DNA of 64,000 nucleotides from Actinoallomurus oryzae (GCF_039541955.1 NZ_BAABHF010000009.1:434001-498000); one strand, 5' to 3'; counted from the stretch's first letter, positions 1 through 8,944 are shown. The notes: generated from the sequence alone by a model not told the origin. Translations and numbers: made by a program.

Positions 1-77
1 GGCGGATCCGAACGCCGCTGACGGACGACGGCACAGGTAGTCCAGCCGGGCCACCGCACGGGCACACCGGACGACAG

Positions 78-899
78 ATGAACATACGCTTGCGAATACC
101 GGCCGATGTGGTCCGCGCCGTGGCCGGCCGTTGGCCAGACAACGCGGCGGAATGGGGCACCAGCGCCGAACGCGAACTGTCCGCCATCTGCACCCGCTAC
201 CGCGCAATCCCCCGGACCGTCATGCCCGCCAGGTACGGGTTCGTGGTCGCATCAGACGCCCCAACCGGACCATTGATCATGCGGGCGAGTCCTGATCCTG
301 CCGGCCCCCAGCAGGCGATGGTCTCCCAAACGCTCGCATCACTCCGGATAGCACCCAAGGTGCACGAAGTCGTCTCCACGACCACAGGGACGTGGGTCAT
401 CATGGACCGCGTTCGCCCTGGTGATCGCCTCACCAATTGCCGCCGCTCCGGCCTGGATGTCTCCGGCGCTCTGGCGGCCATGCTCCGGCCGATGGTCGGT
501 CAACTGGCTCCGTGCCCGATGCCGTCACTAGCCGACTGGATACAAGGTCGGCTTGAAGACGACGAACTGGCCGACCTGGCACCGAACAGGAGCGTCGCAC
601 CGCTCCACCAGCGCCGGAACGCGTTGGCCATCCTCAAAGACCTGCGTGTTGGTGGGAACGATGGTCTCTGCCACGGCGACGCCTCGTCAGGCAACGTCCT
701 GGTCGGTGGCAATGGACTGATGCTCATCGATCCCCGCGGCATGAGCGGGGAAGTCGAATATGATGCCGCCGTAGCCGCATTGAAGATCGCCGGGCAGACC
801 CGACCGACGGACATCGCCGAGCGTCTGTCCCGGCTGATCGGCATCGATACCGAGCGAATCAAGGCATGGGTAGCCGTGGCCGACGCCGCGCGAGTCTAG
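78..899 (+). CDS. APH(6)/streptomycin-kinase-like phosphotransferase
   Basis: 273-residue protein of the aminoglycoside/hydroxyurea phosphotransferase type. The C-terminal half has the catalytic-loop motif CHGDASSGN near residues 198-206 and a metal-binding DPRG motif near 217-220 followed by GEVEYD, the arrangement of the APH(6) streptomycin kinase family (known). The N-lobe is divergent but contains the expected VIMDRVRPGDRL hinge. The ATG at 78 is the first start in the open frame; no strong ribosome-binding site is evident. It is the first gene in the window and is followed by a 577-nt gap. Its true substrate cannot be read from sequence: such kinases are common cargo of actinomycete integrative elements and may modify an antibiotic or another small molecule. 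Confidence 0.75.
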   Translation: MNIRLRIPADVVRAVAGRWPDNAAEWGTSAERELSAICTRYRAIPRTVMPARYGFVVASDAPTGPLIMRASPDPAGPQQAMVSQTLASLRIAPKVHEVVSTTTGTWVIMDRVRPGDRLTNCRRSGLDVSGALAAMLRPMVGQLAPCPMPSLADWIQGRLEDDELADLAPNRSVAPLHQRRNALAILKDLRVGGNDGLCHGDASSGNVLVGGNGLMLIDPRGMSGEVEYDAAVAALKIAGQTRPTDIAERLSRLIGIDTERIKAWVAVADAARV

Positions 900-1476
900 G
901 AGCCGACGACCCCCGAGACTAGGACGACACGGGAAGGCACCGCCTGGACAAGCATCAACCGAGGAAGGACACCGGAAGGTCCGCCGATCGGTGAGAACTT
1001 TCTCTACGTCATCAAGGGCGCCCCGCTAGGCGGGCCGCCGACGGTCAACCGGCCCTCGGGCCGAGCATGCGGCCTCTGCGGGCCGACCCGGCCCGAACCG
1101 GTCGACCGCCCAGCAGCAAGGCACCCAATAGCGGCAGAGGTCACCCGATTCCGCCTCGACGCTGCCCCAGTTCCCCGGCCACGTCTGGCGCATCAAGGCC
1201 GAGTCACTGCGCGGTCGACGATGTCGTGTCGGCGACCTGGGCCGACGGCACCCCAGCCGTTGAGCCAAGCGGAAGACGGCGGCTGGCGAAAGCCGTAGAC
1301 GTCCATCCTGACCGAATTCATAGATAGAGCCTGGCAAAAACCTACGCAGCAGTGTGCCCGCAAGATGACTCATGACTCGATCGCCACGAAGGGGCCTGAA
1401 GTGTCGGCGGTCTCCTATAGCTTCGTGCCGCAACATTGGTCGGCCTGCCGCGCTCTTCGAAGCCGTGCAGTGCCCG
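900..1476. other. intergenic stretch without a supported gene
   Basis: No frame shows convincing coding character. Short open frames exist on both strands, but they are arginine/proline/serine-rich translations typical of GC-rich non-coding frames. The stretch probably holds the promoter of the helicase-nuclease pair that follows; I could not identify clear -35/-10 boxes. Confidence 0.4.
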
Positions 1477-3921
1477 ATGAAAGGTGGCGTGTTGAACGCT
1501 GAGGAGTTCATTGCTCTCCTGAACGGTCTGCCCGGACGAGCTGGCCGGCCTGCCGTTCGGCGAGGCGACTCTCAATGGGACATCATCACGGTCCGTCCAG
1601 ATGATCGCGTCCTCCAGATCTTGGCCGGTCCGGGTTCGGGGAAGACCGAAAACCTAGTCTCGAGAATCCTCTTCGAGTTGTTCGTGGGCATCGGCAAGCC
1701 GACGCCAGCCAGCCAGATCCTGGTGACAACGTTTACCAAGAAGGCGGCCACCGAGCTCGAAGTACGGCTGGTGGAGCGCTGTGATGCACTGCTCGCGCAC
1801 GCACGGTCCCAGGGATTCGACGTCGAGGATCCCAAGATCCACGACCTGCGCATCGGCACGCTGCATAGCCTTTGCGACCGACTGCTCGGCGAGTTCGACG
1901 ACGAGTACACCGAACGCGGCACCCGCCTGATCGACGAACACGAGACCGTGGTCCGGTTGGCGATGGCATACCGCTTCGACATCGGAATCGGCCTCATCGA
2001 CAGCCTGCTTGCCATCGACGGGGTCACCGCGCTGTTCCGGCCGCCGTGGGACGGCGGCCGGTGGCCGTCGACCAACATGGACAAGGTCAAGTTCGTACAG
2101 GCCCTGATCGCCCAGCACACCGAGACCTGGGTCCCGCGGTGCGGAAAAAATCGCATCAACAACGGCCTAGAGGAAATCACCCGCGAGCCCGCGCTGACCG
2201 ACTCGCTGATCAGGCTGCACGACAAGTGGTGGGCCTACCTCGACCGCAAAAACGTGCTGGACTTCACCGCAATCCAGGAGAAGTTCCTGCAGCGGCAGGA
2301 CAAGTTGCTCGACAACTTCACACACGTCTTCGTGGACGAGTTCCAGGACACCAATCCGATCCAGTTCGCCATCCACACCAGTTGGCTGCAGAACGAGAGC
2401 ACCCGGCTGACAGTGGTTGGTGACGATGACCAGAGCATCTACAGGTTCCGCGGTTCAGACATCGATTGCTTCAGAGGGCTAGCGGACTATTGCCTCAGTG
2501 AGGGCATCACGTACCGGTCGGGGAAGCTAGAGGAGAACTGGCGCAGTACACGGGCGATCGTCGGATGCAGCGAGGCGTTCCGCAACCTCAGTAGTCTGCG
2601 GCAGGTCACGATGGACAAGACAGTACGCCCTGCACCTGTCGCTGCCGCCGGCTATCCGGTTCGGCTCCTATCCGGTCCATGGGCAGACCTTTGCGATGTG
2701 GTAGCAGCCGAGCTCGCCGCCGGAGGAGTCTCGACGGAAGTTAGCGGCCCGCCGGAAGCGCCCGTCGACGCGGCGGTACTGCTTTTTTCTACCTCGGAGA
2801 AGAGCAGCAGGACCGCGACCAAGCCAGCCGACGAAATCCGGCGCGCGCTGGAGGCTCAGCAGTTGCGTGTCTATAACCCGCGCAACAAGACCGCCGGCGT
2901 GCTCGGCAGCCCAGTACATGACATCTTCGCCCTGATCAGCTATCTCATCGACCCCGTACGCGTCAAAAGGATTCCCGGCAGAGCAAGGGCCGTAGAGGTT
3001 CACGCCACTTGCCGAGAATCTGATCGGTGGCCATACGCCGACTCACTACATAAGTTTCGCATCGTCGACGGGCATGCGCAGTGCCAGAAGCGATTCCGAA
3101 AGAACAATGGCAGCGGCCTCAACGCGCCGCACCCCCGCACTGCGGAGTTGCTGGACTACGTCGACCAGATCCGCGATCGGCTCGTCGCCGCCACAGCCAG
3201 CGATAAGCCGCCGGCGCTGACCTTGGCGGGCTTCGTAGCTCGCCTGCTTAGCTTCCCCCAGTTCCGACACTGCGGATACACCCCGGAACTGTTCCGCCAA
3301 GCCCTGCTCACCTCCCTCATCGAGTCCCACGTCGCCCCCAGCCGCGAAACCATGCGAAGTCTCGATAGTCCGCTCAGGCCTTCTCGTAATCCGGAAACCG
3401 GCCAGATCGACTGGCCCGACGCCTGCTGGAACTTCCTGAACCACTTCGGGGCCTTGTTGAACAGCACCACACTCGACGACCTCGAGGTCGAAGCATTCGC
3501 GGACAACGCGATCGCGATGCTGACGTTCCATCAGGCCAAAGGACTGGAGTTCGATCACGTCTACGTCGGGTGCACGGGCCGATCGATCTCACCAGACAAC
3601 GCCTTGTGCACGGAGTTCTTCTCAGGCAGAGCGATCCCGGCCGTGGTCGTGGATGGGCACTACCAAACCCGCGACCCGGGGGTGTTGGCGATGGCAGCAG
3701 CGGACCGTGACCGAGAGGTGTACGTCGCCATCACCCGCGCCAAGCAAACCCTCACAATTCTGCACGACCCTGGCGATACCACCGGTCAAACTCACCTCAA
3801 TCCGGCACTCGAAACACTGTTCGCCCAGGCAACCCGCACGTTGCATCCCCGCAATCCCGCGGTGCAAGTATTCAGCCTCAACACGACCGGCACTGTCGGC
3901 GGCCAGGAGACGCAGGTATGA
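1477..3921 (+). CDS. UvrD/Rep-family superfamily 1 DNA helicase
   Basis: About 814 residues with a full set of SF1A helicase motifs: Walker A AGPGSGKT (residues 50-57), motif Ia TTFTKKAA, Walker B DEFQDT (287-292), motif III GDDDQSIYRFRGS (315-327), motif IV ENWRST, motif V TFHQAKGLEF (about 683) and motif VI VYVAITRAK (about 747). It should be an ATP-dependent 3'-5' translocase on single-stranded DNA. No nuclease domain is attached. The frame stays open back to an ATG at 1372, but those 35 residues are arginine-rich and look non-coding. An AAAGGTGG sequence at 1480-1487 could instead serve a GTG/TTG start at 1489/1492. The stop overlaps the next start by 4 nt (ATGA), so helicase and nuclease are probably translationally coupled and work together. 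Confidence 0.9.
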   Translation: MKGGVLNAEEFIALLNGLPGRAGRPAVRRGDSQWDIITVRPDDRVLQILAGPGSGKTENLVSRILFELFVGIGKPTPASQILVTTFTKKAATELEVRLVERCDALLAHARSQGFDVEDPKIHDLRIGTLHSLCDRLLGEFDDEYTERGTRLIDEHETVVRLAMAYRFDIGIGLIDSLLAIDGVTALFRPPWDGGRWPSTNMDKVKFVQALIAQHTETWVPRCGKNRINNGLEEITREPALTDSLIRLHDKWWAYLDRKNVLDFTAIQEKFLQRQDKLLDNFTHVFVDEFQDTNPIQFAIHTSWLQNESTRLTVVGDDDQSIYRFRGSDIDCFRGLADYCLSEGITYRSGKLEENWRSTRAIVGCSEAFRNLSSLRQVTMDKTVRPAPVAAAGYPVRLLSGPWADLCDVVAAELAAGGVSTEVSGPPEAPVDAAVLLFSTSEKSSRTATKPADEIRRALEAQQLRVYNPRNKTAGVLGSPVHDIFALISYLIDPVRVKRIPGRARAVEVHATCRESDRWPYADSLHKFRIVDGHAQCQKRFRKNNGSGLNAPHPRTAELLDYVDQIRDRLVAATASDKPPALTLAGFVARLLSFPQFRHCGYTPELFRQALLTSLIESHVAPSRETMRSLDSPLRPSRNPETGQIDWPDACWNFLNHFGALLNSTTLDDLEVEAFADNAIAMLTFHQAKGLEFDHVYVGCTGRSISPDNALCTEFFSGRAIPAVVVDGHYQTRDPGVLAMAAADRDREVYVAITRAKQTLTILHDPGDTTGQTHLNPALETLFAQATRTLHPRNPAVQVFSLNTTGTVGGQETQV

Positions 3922-4985
3922 GCGACATCATTGAAGTCAGCTACACCGGTGACCTACTCGCCCATCGACGTTGCCCGCGATCATGGGCCTATGAGAAGCA
4001 CGTCGGCCTACACCCGTACGAGCAAGTACAGGCGATGGAGGGACACCTCGTCCACCACTCAATGGAGTGGCTCACGATCCAGTACCGGCGGCACGCCGCA
4101 GATGGAGCACCACGCCACGCCACCAGGGCCGAACTGACCACCCAGCTTGACCGATACTCCAAAGTGCTGCACTCGCGGGGAATCCGCACTCGCTTCGCGT
4201 CCAAGGCCGAGGTGCTCGAACGGGTCGCCCACAACCTCTATGTGAAAGGAACCGATGAACCTAAGCCGGAGGTGAAAGCGGCCGTCGAAGGGGCCCTGCA
4301 CGAGGAATACGAACTACGGACCGTGCGGAAGCTGATTCGCGCCGGGACCGATGGCGAGCCCATCCTCGGCGAGGGTGACCGTAAGAAAAAAGTACTGCTC
4401 ACTGGCATTCTCGATGTCGTCGTCCAACAGCAGTCCGATTTCACCTACCACAGGACGTGGCGGTGGACCAACAAACGTACGCTGGAGGGCGAGCCTGTCC
4501 CAGACACTGTGGTAGCTCGACGCAACGACCTCGAAATCTGGGACTACAAAGGCGTCCGAGCAGACAGCCGATATCAGGAAGACTATGTCCGCCAGGTCGT
4601 AACGTATACCGCTCTCCTTGAAGAGCGGATGCGCCGGCCGGATCGCTGCGTGCTGTTCTTCACCAACGAGCCGAGGGCCGAAAAACGACTGCTCGTCATC
4701 CCGATCGACGACGAAGTCGTCGCCGCCAGCATGGAGTGGACGCTGGAGCAGGTCGGAGAACTCCGCAAGACCGAACTCTTGATGCAGCGTGATCCCCTTG
4801 CCGTCGAGGCCGGCGATATACGTCGGCGAGGACTTCCGCTTGGTGAGCGCATCACTAAGGAACTCAAGCAGCAGTGCACCACGTGTGGACAGCGCTTCGA
4901 CTGCCCAAGCTACGCCGCGAACCTCGGAAGCACCGCAGGTGACCCCCACCCAGACGTCGACCTAATGAATGTACATAAGAACTAG
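3918..4985 (+). CDS. Cas4/AddB-like PD-(D/E)XK nuclease with predicted Fe-S cluster
   Basis: 355 residues. Visible RecB-family nuclease motifs: GILDVVV (metal-binding Asp, about residue 165), EIWDYKG (the D-x-K core, about 205-213) and the QxxxY motif in RQVVTYTALL shortly after. One cysteine near the N-terminus (C19, in RRCPRSW) and three near the C-terminus (CTTCGQRFDC, about 320-329) reproduce the split 1+3 cysteine pattern that holds a 4Fe-4S cluster in AddB and Cas4 nucleases (known). Translation starts inside the stop of the helicase gene. The pair resembles a reduced AddAB/AdnAB end-processing machine, but the nuclease lacks AddB's helicase-like half. There are no cas1/cas2 genes or CRISPR array nearby, so it is not a CRISPR Cas4. 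Confidence 0.88.
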   Translation: MSDIIEVSYTGDLLAHRRCPRSWAYEKHVGLHPYEQVQAMEGHLVHHSMEWLTIQYRRHAADGAPRHATRAELTTQLDRYSKVLHSRGIRTRFASKAEVLERVAHNLYVKGTDEPKPEVKAAVEGALHEEYELRTVRKLIRAGTDGEPILGEGDRKKKVLLTGILDVVVQQQSDFTYHRTWRWTNKRTLEGEPVPDTVVARRNDLEIWDYKGVRADSRYQEDYVRQVVTYTALLEERMRRPDRCVLFFTNEPRAEKRLLVIPIDDEVVAASMEWTLEQVGELRKTELLMQRDPLAVEAGDIRRRGLPLGERITKELKQQCTTCGQRFDCPSYAANLGSTAGDPHPDVDLMNVHKN

Positions 4986-5097
4986 ATTTACACGGCATTA
5001 GTGTCGCAAGCAAAAGCCAATCTGCTGGGAGCCGCTGGAATTCAAGGTGGGAGCGCTCGACCGTATAACCACAGATCGGCGCTTCCATCTTCGGCAC

Positions 5098-5130
5098 AGC
5101 CTCATCTGTCATCAGACGACAGATGAGGCT
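5098..5130 (+). terminator. 13-bp perfect stem-loop downstream of the nuclease gene
   Basis: The arms AGCCTCATCTGTC (5098-5110) and its exact complement (5118-5130) enclose a 7-nt loop ATCAGAC. It lies 112 nt after the nuclease stop. It is followed by a moderately T-containing stretch rather than a U-run, so terminator activity is likely but not certain; a protein-binding operator is the alternative. Confidence 0.55.
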
Positions 5131-5654
5131 GTTCTGTGTCAGCTCAATAGGGCGGCCTCGATACGGCGTTTTGTAGTCTCGTCTGGTCACTCGACGTACT
5201 TGGCGCAGGCCTTTAAGCAGGACGGCGATGCTTTGGTCGGCCCATCTGGCGACCCGGGTCGGTGAAACTTAGCCATGAGGCAGGTCCTTGTCCGCGCACG
5301 CCGAAGAGGAGAGTCGGCCGGAGGGTTGGAGGCCGTCAGGCGTCACCACCCAGCGCCGTTGCGTTGTGGTGTAGGTGTCCCGGCAGCCACACGTCAGTGT
5401 CGTCAACGCGACGGTGGCGGTTAGCCAAATGGGGTCAGGGCCGGGGTCCTCAGGAATGCCAGTACGAGGACGGTGGTGACCAGGGACGGGGCGATCAACA
5501 GCCACTCCAACTGCACTGCGACCCTACGGCGGCCCACTGACAACCCTCGGTTCCGTCCAAGAGCAGTCGACCCACCGATGGCGAGCGCTTGCCGGAACTG
5601 AGAGTCTGTGGAAGTGGGGAGAAGTGCTCGGAGTTTCCATTTCGCTGCTAGTAG
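5131..5654. other. gap between convergent genes, possibly a decayed small gene
   Basis: No intact gene is supported. On the minus strand, two different frames between about 5270 and 5520 give protein-like stretches: a hydrophobic LVTTVLVLAFL segment and, in another frame, WLTATVALTTLTCGCRDTY. They could be pieces of one small membrane protein broken by a frameshift, but I cannot name a family. Confidence 0.25.
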
Positions 5655-6737
5655 CTAATCAGCCGAGTTAATGCCTAGTTGGATACTGTCTCGGCGTTCG
5701 ACGCAGCCACAGAAACACCAGTCTTCCTCGAGCCAGCGGTTGCGATCCTCCTCCAATATATGAAGTATCCCCTTCCAGGGGAGTGATCTTATGCTCTTTT
5801 CAAGCAATTGGTCGAGTGCTTTTCGGTCGACGAGTTCGAGTGTGAAACCTTCCTTCTTTGCGCGGGTAGCGGCCTGACGGGCGTGGTAAGTGAAGTGATC
5901 GGCAGTGGATACAACTACAGCGTGCTTCGCGCGTTCTAGGACCATAGAGCCCAGAACATTACGAATCGTCGAAACTGGTTCCGTGGAGCGAGCATATTCA
6001 CGCCGTTTAACCTGTACGAGCCAGGACCGATCTTCCGCGTCGACTAGAAAGACATCTACGCCGCCATCTCCAGGGCGTCCCACATGGCGCACCTCGACGT
6101 ACGTGCCAACCTCATCAAATACTCGAGCGACAAGCAGTTCCATATATAGAGGTGACACCGAATGGTATCGTTCAGGATGGCGCTTGAACCATTGACAGAT
6201 CTCACTGAGACTTCCCTTTGGGGTCTCAGTGGAGAATTCGCGAAGCTTTGCCGAGAGTATAGCTATATCATATTCGTAGACAAGAGTGCCTCGAGCCTCC
6301 CATGATTGCATGCGCAACTCGTTGACCTGCCAGTAATAGCATTTTTGGCAATATTCAAGGAAGTATCCACTGCATCGATCGCTTTCGTCGGTGCCAGCTT
6401 TGAATCCTTGTGTTTTATCGAGCTCGATCCTGCAATACGGGCAGACTTGGGCGAGCGTCGGGAGTCCGTCGAGTCCAGGTAAAGTGTTGAGTATCGATCG
6501 TTTCTTAAGCGATTGAAAACTCGGATACCTAGATAGCGACTGAAATTCTCCGTTAATTGTCAGCTTTTTGTTTACGCGAGCTTTTCTATCGTCAGTAGAG
6601 TCGCTCAGCGAAATGGTAGCATAATCGTAAACTAGAGTGCTGACAGTAAGAGGGTTGCTGGGTGGGGTAAGAGGGATTTCTTGTCCCCACAATGCCAACT
6701 GAGCGTCAGTTGGCTTGAGACCTGAGTGTGACGACAT
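5655..6737 (-). CDS. Mrr-type restriction endonuclease with zinc ribbon
   Basis: About 360 residues. The C-terminal third carries the Mrr_cat nuclease core: GRPGDGGVDVFLVD followed by WLVQVKRREY, the D...QxK active site of the Mrr family of type IV/modification-dependent enzymes. A central CPYC ... CSGYFLEYCQKC cluster looks like a zinc ribbon. The frame remains open to 6800, but the ATG at 6737 (MSSHSG) gives a more natural N-terminus. The gene converges on the helicase-nuclease pair. Its DNA is strikingly AT-richer, with A/T-ending codons and T-runs around 6540-6640, so it was probably acquired from a lower-GC donor. Whether it cuts modified DNA is inference. Confidence 0.85.
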   Translation of the reverse strand: MSSHSGLKPTDAQLALWGQEIPLTPPSNPLTVSTLVYDYATISLSDSTDDRKARVNKKLTINGEFQSLSRYPSFQSLKKRSILNTLPGLDGLPTLAQVCPYCRIELDKTQGFKAGTDESDRCSGYFLEYCQKCYYWQVNELRMQSWEARGTLVYEYDIAILSAKLREFSTETPKGSLSEICQWFKRHPERYHSVSPLYMELLVARVFDEVGTYVEVRHVGRPGDGGVDVFLVDAEDRSWLVQVKRREYARSTEPVSTIRNVLGSMVLERAKHAVVVSTADHFTYHARQAATRAKKEGFTLELVDRKALDQLLEKSIRSLPWKGILHILEEDRNRWLEEDWCFCGCVERRDSIQLGINSAD

Positions 6738-7135
6738 GCTGCGAGCGTATCGCTCCCGTCTGACACTCGGCGGGTACGGCCATCCTCGGAGTCGGATCAC
6801 GGTTGGCGATCACTAGAAGTTTGCAGCCCGGAAGGTCAGAAGACTCGAAACATGCATGGAATGACCAGATGGCCGACTTGGGGGACCTGTAGACCGGGTG
6901 AAGTTGAAGATCAAAAAGTAGAACGTGTGGGGTCGTCGTCGGTGACGCTTAGGTGGTAACGGCGGGGCTGGCTGGGACTGGACCAGGGTGGGCTCTGCGC
7001 GACGGGTGGGAGGATTGCCAGGCAGGTCGGGGAACGGGTGTGGACGAATGTGCGCGCCACTGCAACTCTCGAATCGGGCTATCGAAGGTGGGCTGGCCGA
7101 CCGCTTGTCTGAGACGCATAAACCGCATCGCATAG
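6738..7135. other. gap upstream of the Mrr-type gene
   Basis: No supported coding frame. It should contain the promoter of the minus-strand Mrr-type gene. The sequence returns to high GC around 6900, marking one edge of the AT-richer patch. Confidence 0.35.
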
Positions 7136-7370
7136 AAGTACAGCAACCCCGCCGCACAGACACCCCAACCGTTTCCACCGGAACACGTCTGACCTCGGCA
7201 GAGACGCCGGTGAGCCGGGCTGCGTGTAGTTCGCATCGAGAGGGTGTCCTACGGCAGCGTTCAAGACGATCGCCATGGGGGGCACCGCCTGTCGCGGCTG
7301 GGGGCGATCGCTGCCGCGCGGCTTCCGGTGCTCAGGCCGTGGCCGGCCCTGCGCTCCGGGTCCGCTTGCC
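7136..7370. repeat. long imperfect direct repeat, copy A (decayed gene tail)
   Basis: About 235 nt that align with 10444-10678. Shared blocks include aagtacagcaac, cgccgcacagacacc, ggaacacgt, tgcgtgtagttcgcatc, aagacgatcgcc and ggggcgatcgctgccgcgcg. On the minus strand both copies encode pieces of the same protein (AIVL..., then DANYTQ), but in this copy the reading frame is lost after DANYTQ. Both look like dead copies of one ancestral gene end, suggesting duplication by successive mobile-element insertions. Confidence 0.7.
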
Positions 7371-7722
7371 ACCGGATGCCGGGCTTCTCGCCGCTCGGCG
7401 GCTGCTAACGCTTCTGCTACTAACGGCTCTGGATGGCCGTGGACGGATCTGAACGGCGCGGGCGTCCGGCAGCAGATCAACGAACGTTTGTGGACGGTCC
7501 TGGACGTCTCCGATCTTGCTACGGATCAGACGGCCGGGTTCGGGCGCTCGCGGCCATCGCTCGTCAGCAGGTCCGCCAGAGGCTCGTACTTCGGCATGGT
7601 CACCGCTCGCTCGTTTCCCGGTCGGCGTCGGGAGGTCATTGTCCTTGACCGTGGCCACGGCCTACAGCATTGGATTCGTGTGACGCAGCGCGGGGATCCT
7701 GCTGGGTACCGGCTACTTCTGT
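7371..7722. other. probable decayed coding sequence
   Basis: No intact gene. On the minus strand an ATG at 7597 opens a short protein-like stretch (MPKYEPLADLLTSDG) that stops after about 23 codons, while neighbouring frames carry further protein-like sequence towards copy A of the repeat. I read this as a frameshifted remnant; its family is not identified with confidence. Confidence 0.3.
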
Positions 7723-7795
7723 GACCGGAGTCGGATTCGAGCCGACAACCTCGGGCCTTATGAGACCCGCGCACTCCGAGTTGCTCTACTCCGCC
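7723..7795 (-). tRNA. degenerate tRNA-Met(CAU)-like sequence
   Basis: The T arm is perfect (GTCGG / loop CTCGAAT / CCGAC), the variable loop is AGGTT and the anticodon stem CGGGT/GCCCG pairs, with CAT in the anticodon position. However, the anticodon loop has 8 nt (CTCATAAG) instead of 7, the D stem GAGC/GTGC contains a mismatch, and the acceptor arms GGCGGAG and TCCGGTC pair poorly. It is probably a tRNA pseudogene or a recombined tRNA left by an integrative element rather than a working initiator or elongator tRNA. Confidence 0.45.
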
Positions 7796-7885
7796 ATGAC
7801 AATGACAGCCCCCTTGGCGGCTCGACTACTGCTGTATCTCAATCGTCACTTACTGACTCCCGCGTCGCCGCTTAGGGTGTAATAC

Positions 7886-8488
7886 GTGCCGCCAATACCG
7901 GTTTGGATCGTCGCGAAAGAGTCCCTTCGCTTCAAGGACACGCCCGGCGCCCGGCCCGGGGCCGCGTACCTTACCGCCGATGAGGTGGAGCGTTACATCC
8001 TGACGGTGACGGCGGCAGAGGCGGCCTTATGGGTGTCTTCTGAGACCCACCCTCGCCCCGTGCTGGCCTACCGGGTGATTCCCCGGTCGGGTGACCTGCC
8101 CGTCGTCGTGCTCGGCGCACAGGGATTCTCGCGGGCAATGTTCCCGGCGGACGCCGAGCTGATTGGCCTGCTGAGCCACCTACTCGAGGCCCCGCCCCCG
8201 GACTTGCTGTACGACGCGCCGCCACCGGCGCCGAAGAAAGTTCCGTCGCTGCCACCCGCGCCCCGGAAGGCGTCGCCGAGGCGCAAGCGGGCTCAGATGG
8301 TAGCGCGTAAGAAGCTGTCCACGCCCAAGGTCAGGCGGAAGCCCCCGCCGCCTGTCAACGGGGACCCGGCGCCTCAACTCGCCAAGGGCTCGCGGACACC
8401 CAGCCCGGACCCGCCGAAACGGCGGATGCATGTGGCACCTGTCCAGATCGTGTCGGGTGGGCTGCCTGGCCTCGGTAAACGTCGGTAG
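7886..8488 (+). CDS. hypothetical protein with basic, proline-rich tail
   Basis: 200 residues from a GTG start, not recognised. Residues 1-105 look like a folded domain (WIVAKESLRF, AAYLTADEVERYILTV, VLAYRVIPRSGDLPVVVLG). The remainder is a low-complexity tail of Pro, Lys and Arg (APKKVPSLPPAPRKASPRRK), which could bind nucleic acid or be disordered. Third-position GC is high, unlike the Mrr-type gene, which supports real coding. The 3' end overlaps the next, apparently truncated, gene. No family or partner can be named. Confidence 0.55.
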   Translation: MPPIPVWIVAKESLRFKDTPGARPGAAYLTADEVERYILTVTAAEAALWVSSETHPRPVLAYRVIPRSGDLPVVVLGAQGFSRAMFPADAELIGLLSHLLEAPPPDLLYDAPPPAPKKVPSLPPAPRKASPRRKRAQMVARKKLSTPKVRRKPPPPVNGDPAPQLAKGSRTPSPDPPKRRMHVAPVQIVSGGLPGLGKRR

Positions 8489-8714
8489 CGTTTCCACCCC
8501 GCTGGCACCGCTACTCGACCATCCGGACGATGGCGGCCCCGACCTCACGCCCGCTCAATGCGCGGCGATGCTGCCCCGGCTGGAAGCAATCATCGACCAG
8601 CGGCAGCACGATGGCAGTGACTCCATTCTCCGACGACGCATCGACGACGCTCGCCAGCTGGTCGCCGTCATGCGGCTCTGCCTGGACAAGGACGTGGAGC
8701 TCATCTTCGGCTGA
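8457..8714 (+). CDS. truncated small hypothetical protein
   Basis: The frame encodes about 85 residues with a clearly protein-like core, DLTPAQCAAMLPRLEAIIDQ, followed by RRIDDARQLVAVMRLC. Small actinomycete proteins with a similar helical segment usually have a longer N-terminal part, so this copy may have lost its 5' end. A GTG at 8457 is possible, but it lies inside the end of the upstream gene, overlapping by about 32 nt with no clear ribosome-binding site. It could be a live short gene or a fragment. Confidence 0.45.
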   Translation: MGCLASVNVGSVSTPLAPLLDHPDDGGPDLTPAQCAAMLPRLEAIIDQRQHDGSDSILRRRIDDARQLVAVMRLCLDKDVELIFG

Positions 8715-8944
8715 CCGCCGCACGCAGTCTCCCGTCGGAGATGCCCAGCAGTTACGGGACAGCCCTTAGGCAGTAGACCCCCCCGCAACAATTTCGCAGC
8801 GATGTGTGCGGCCATAGGGGCCGGGTCCCCTGTGCCGTAAGTCGCGGAGATTTACCCGCCCCCGGTAGGTAGCTACTGAACTTGATCGGGCTATGTCGGG
8901 CGATTGCCTGACAGGTGAGGGATGCGTCCGGTAGATGTGTGCGC

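Noticed and set aside
1372..1476. Earlier ATG start for the helicase
   Set aside because: The 35 extra residues are Arg/Cys-rich and unlike helicase N-termini; later starts at 1477-1492 fit better, though the exact one is undecided.
3918..4985. CRISPR-associated Cas4
   Set aside because: The nuclease has the Fe-S cysteine pattern, but there is no repeat array and no cas1, cas2 or effector gene in the window; the partner is a UvrD-type helicase.
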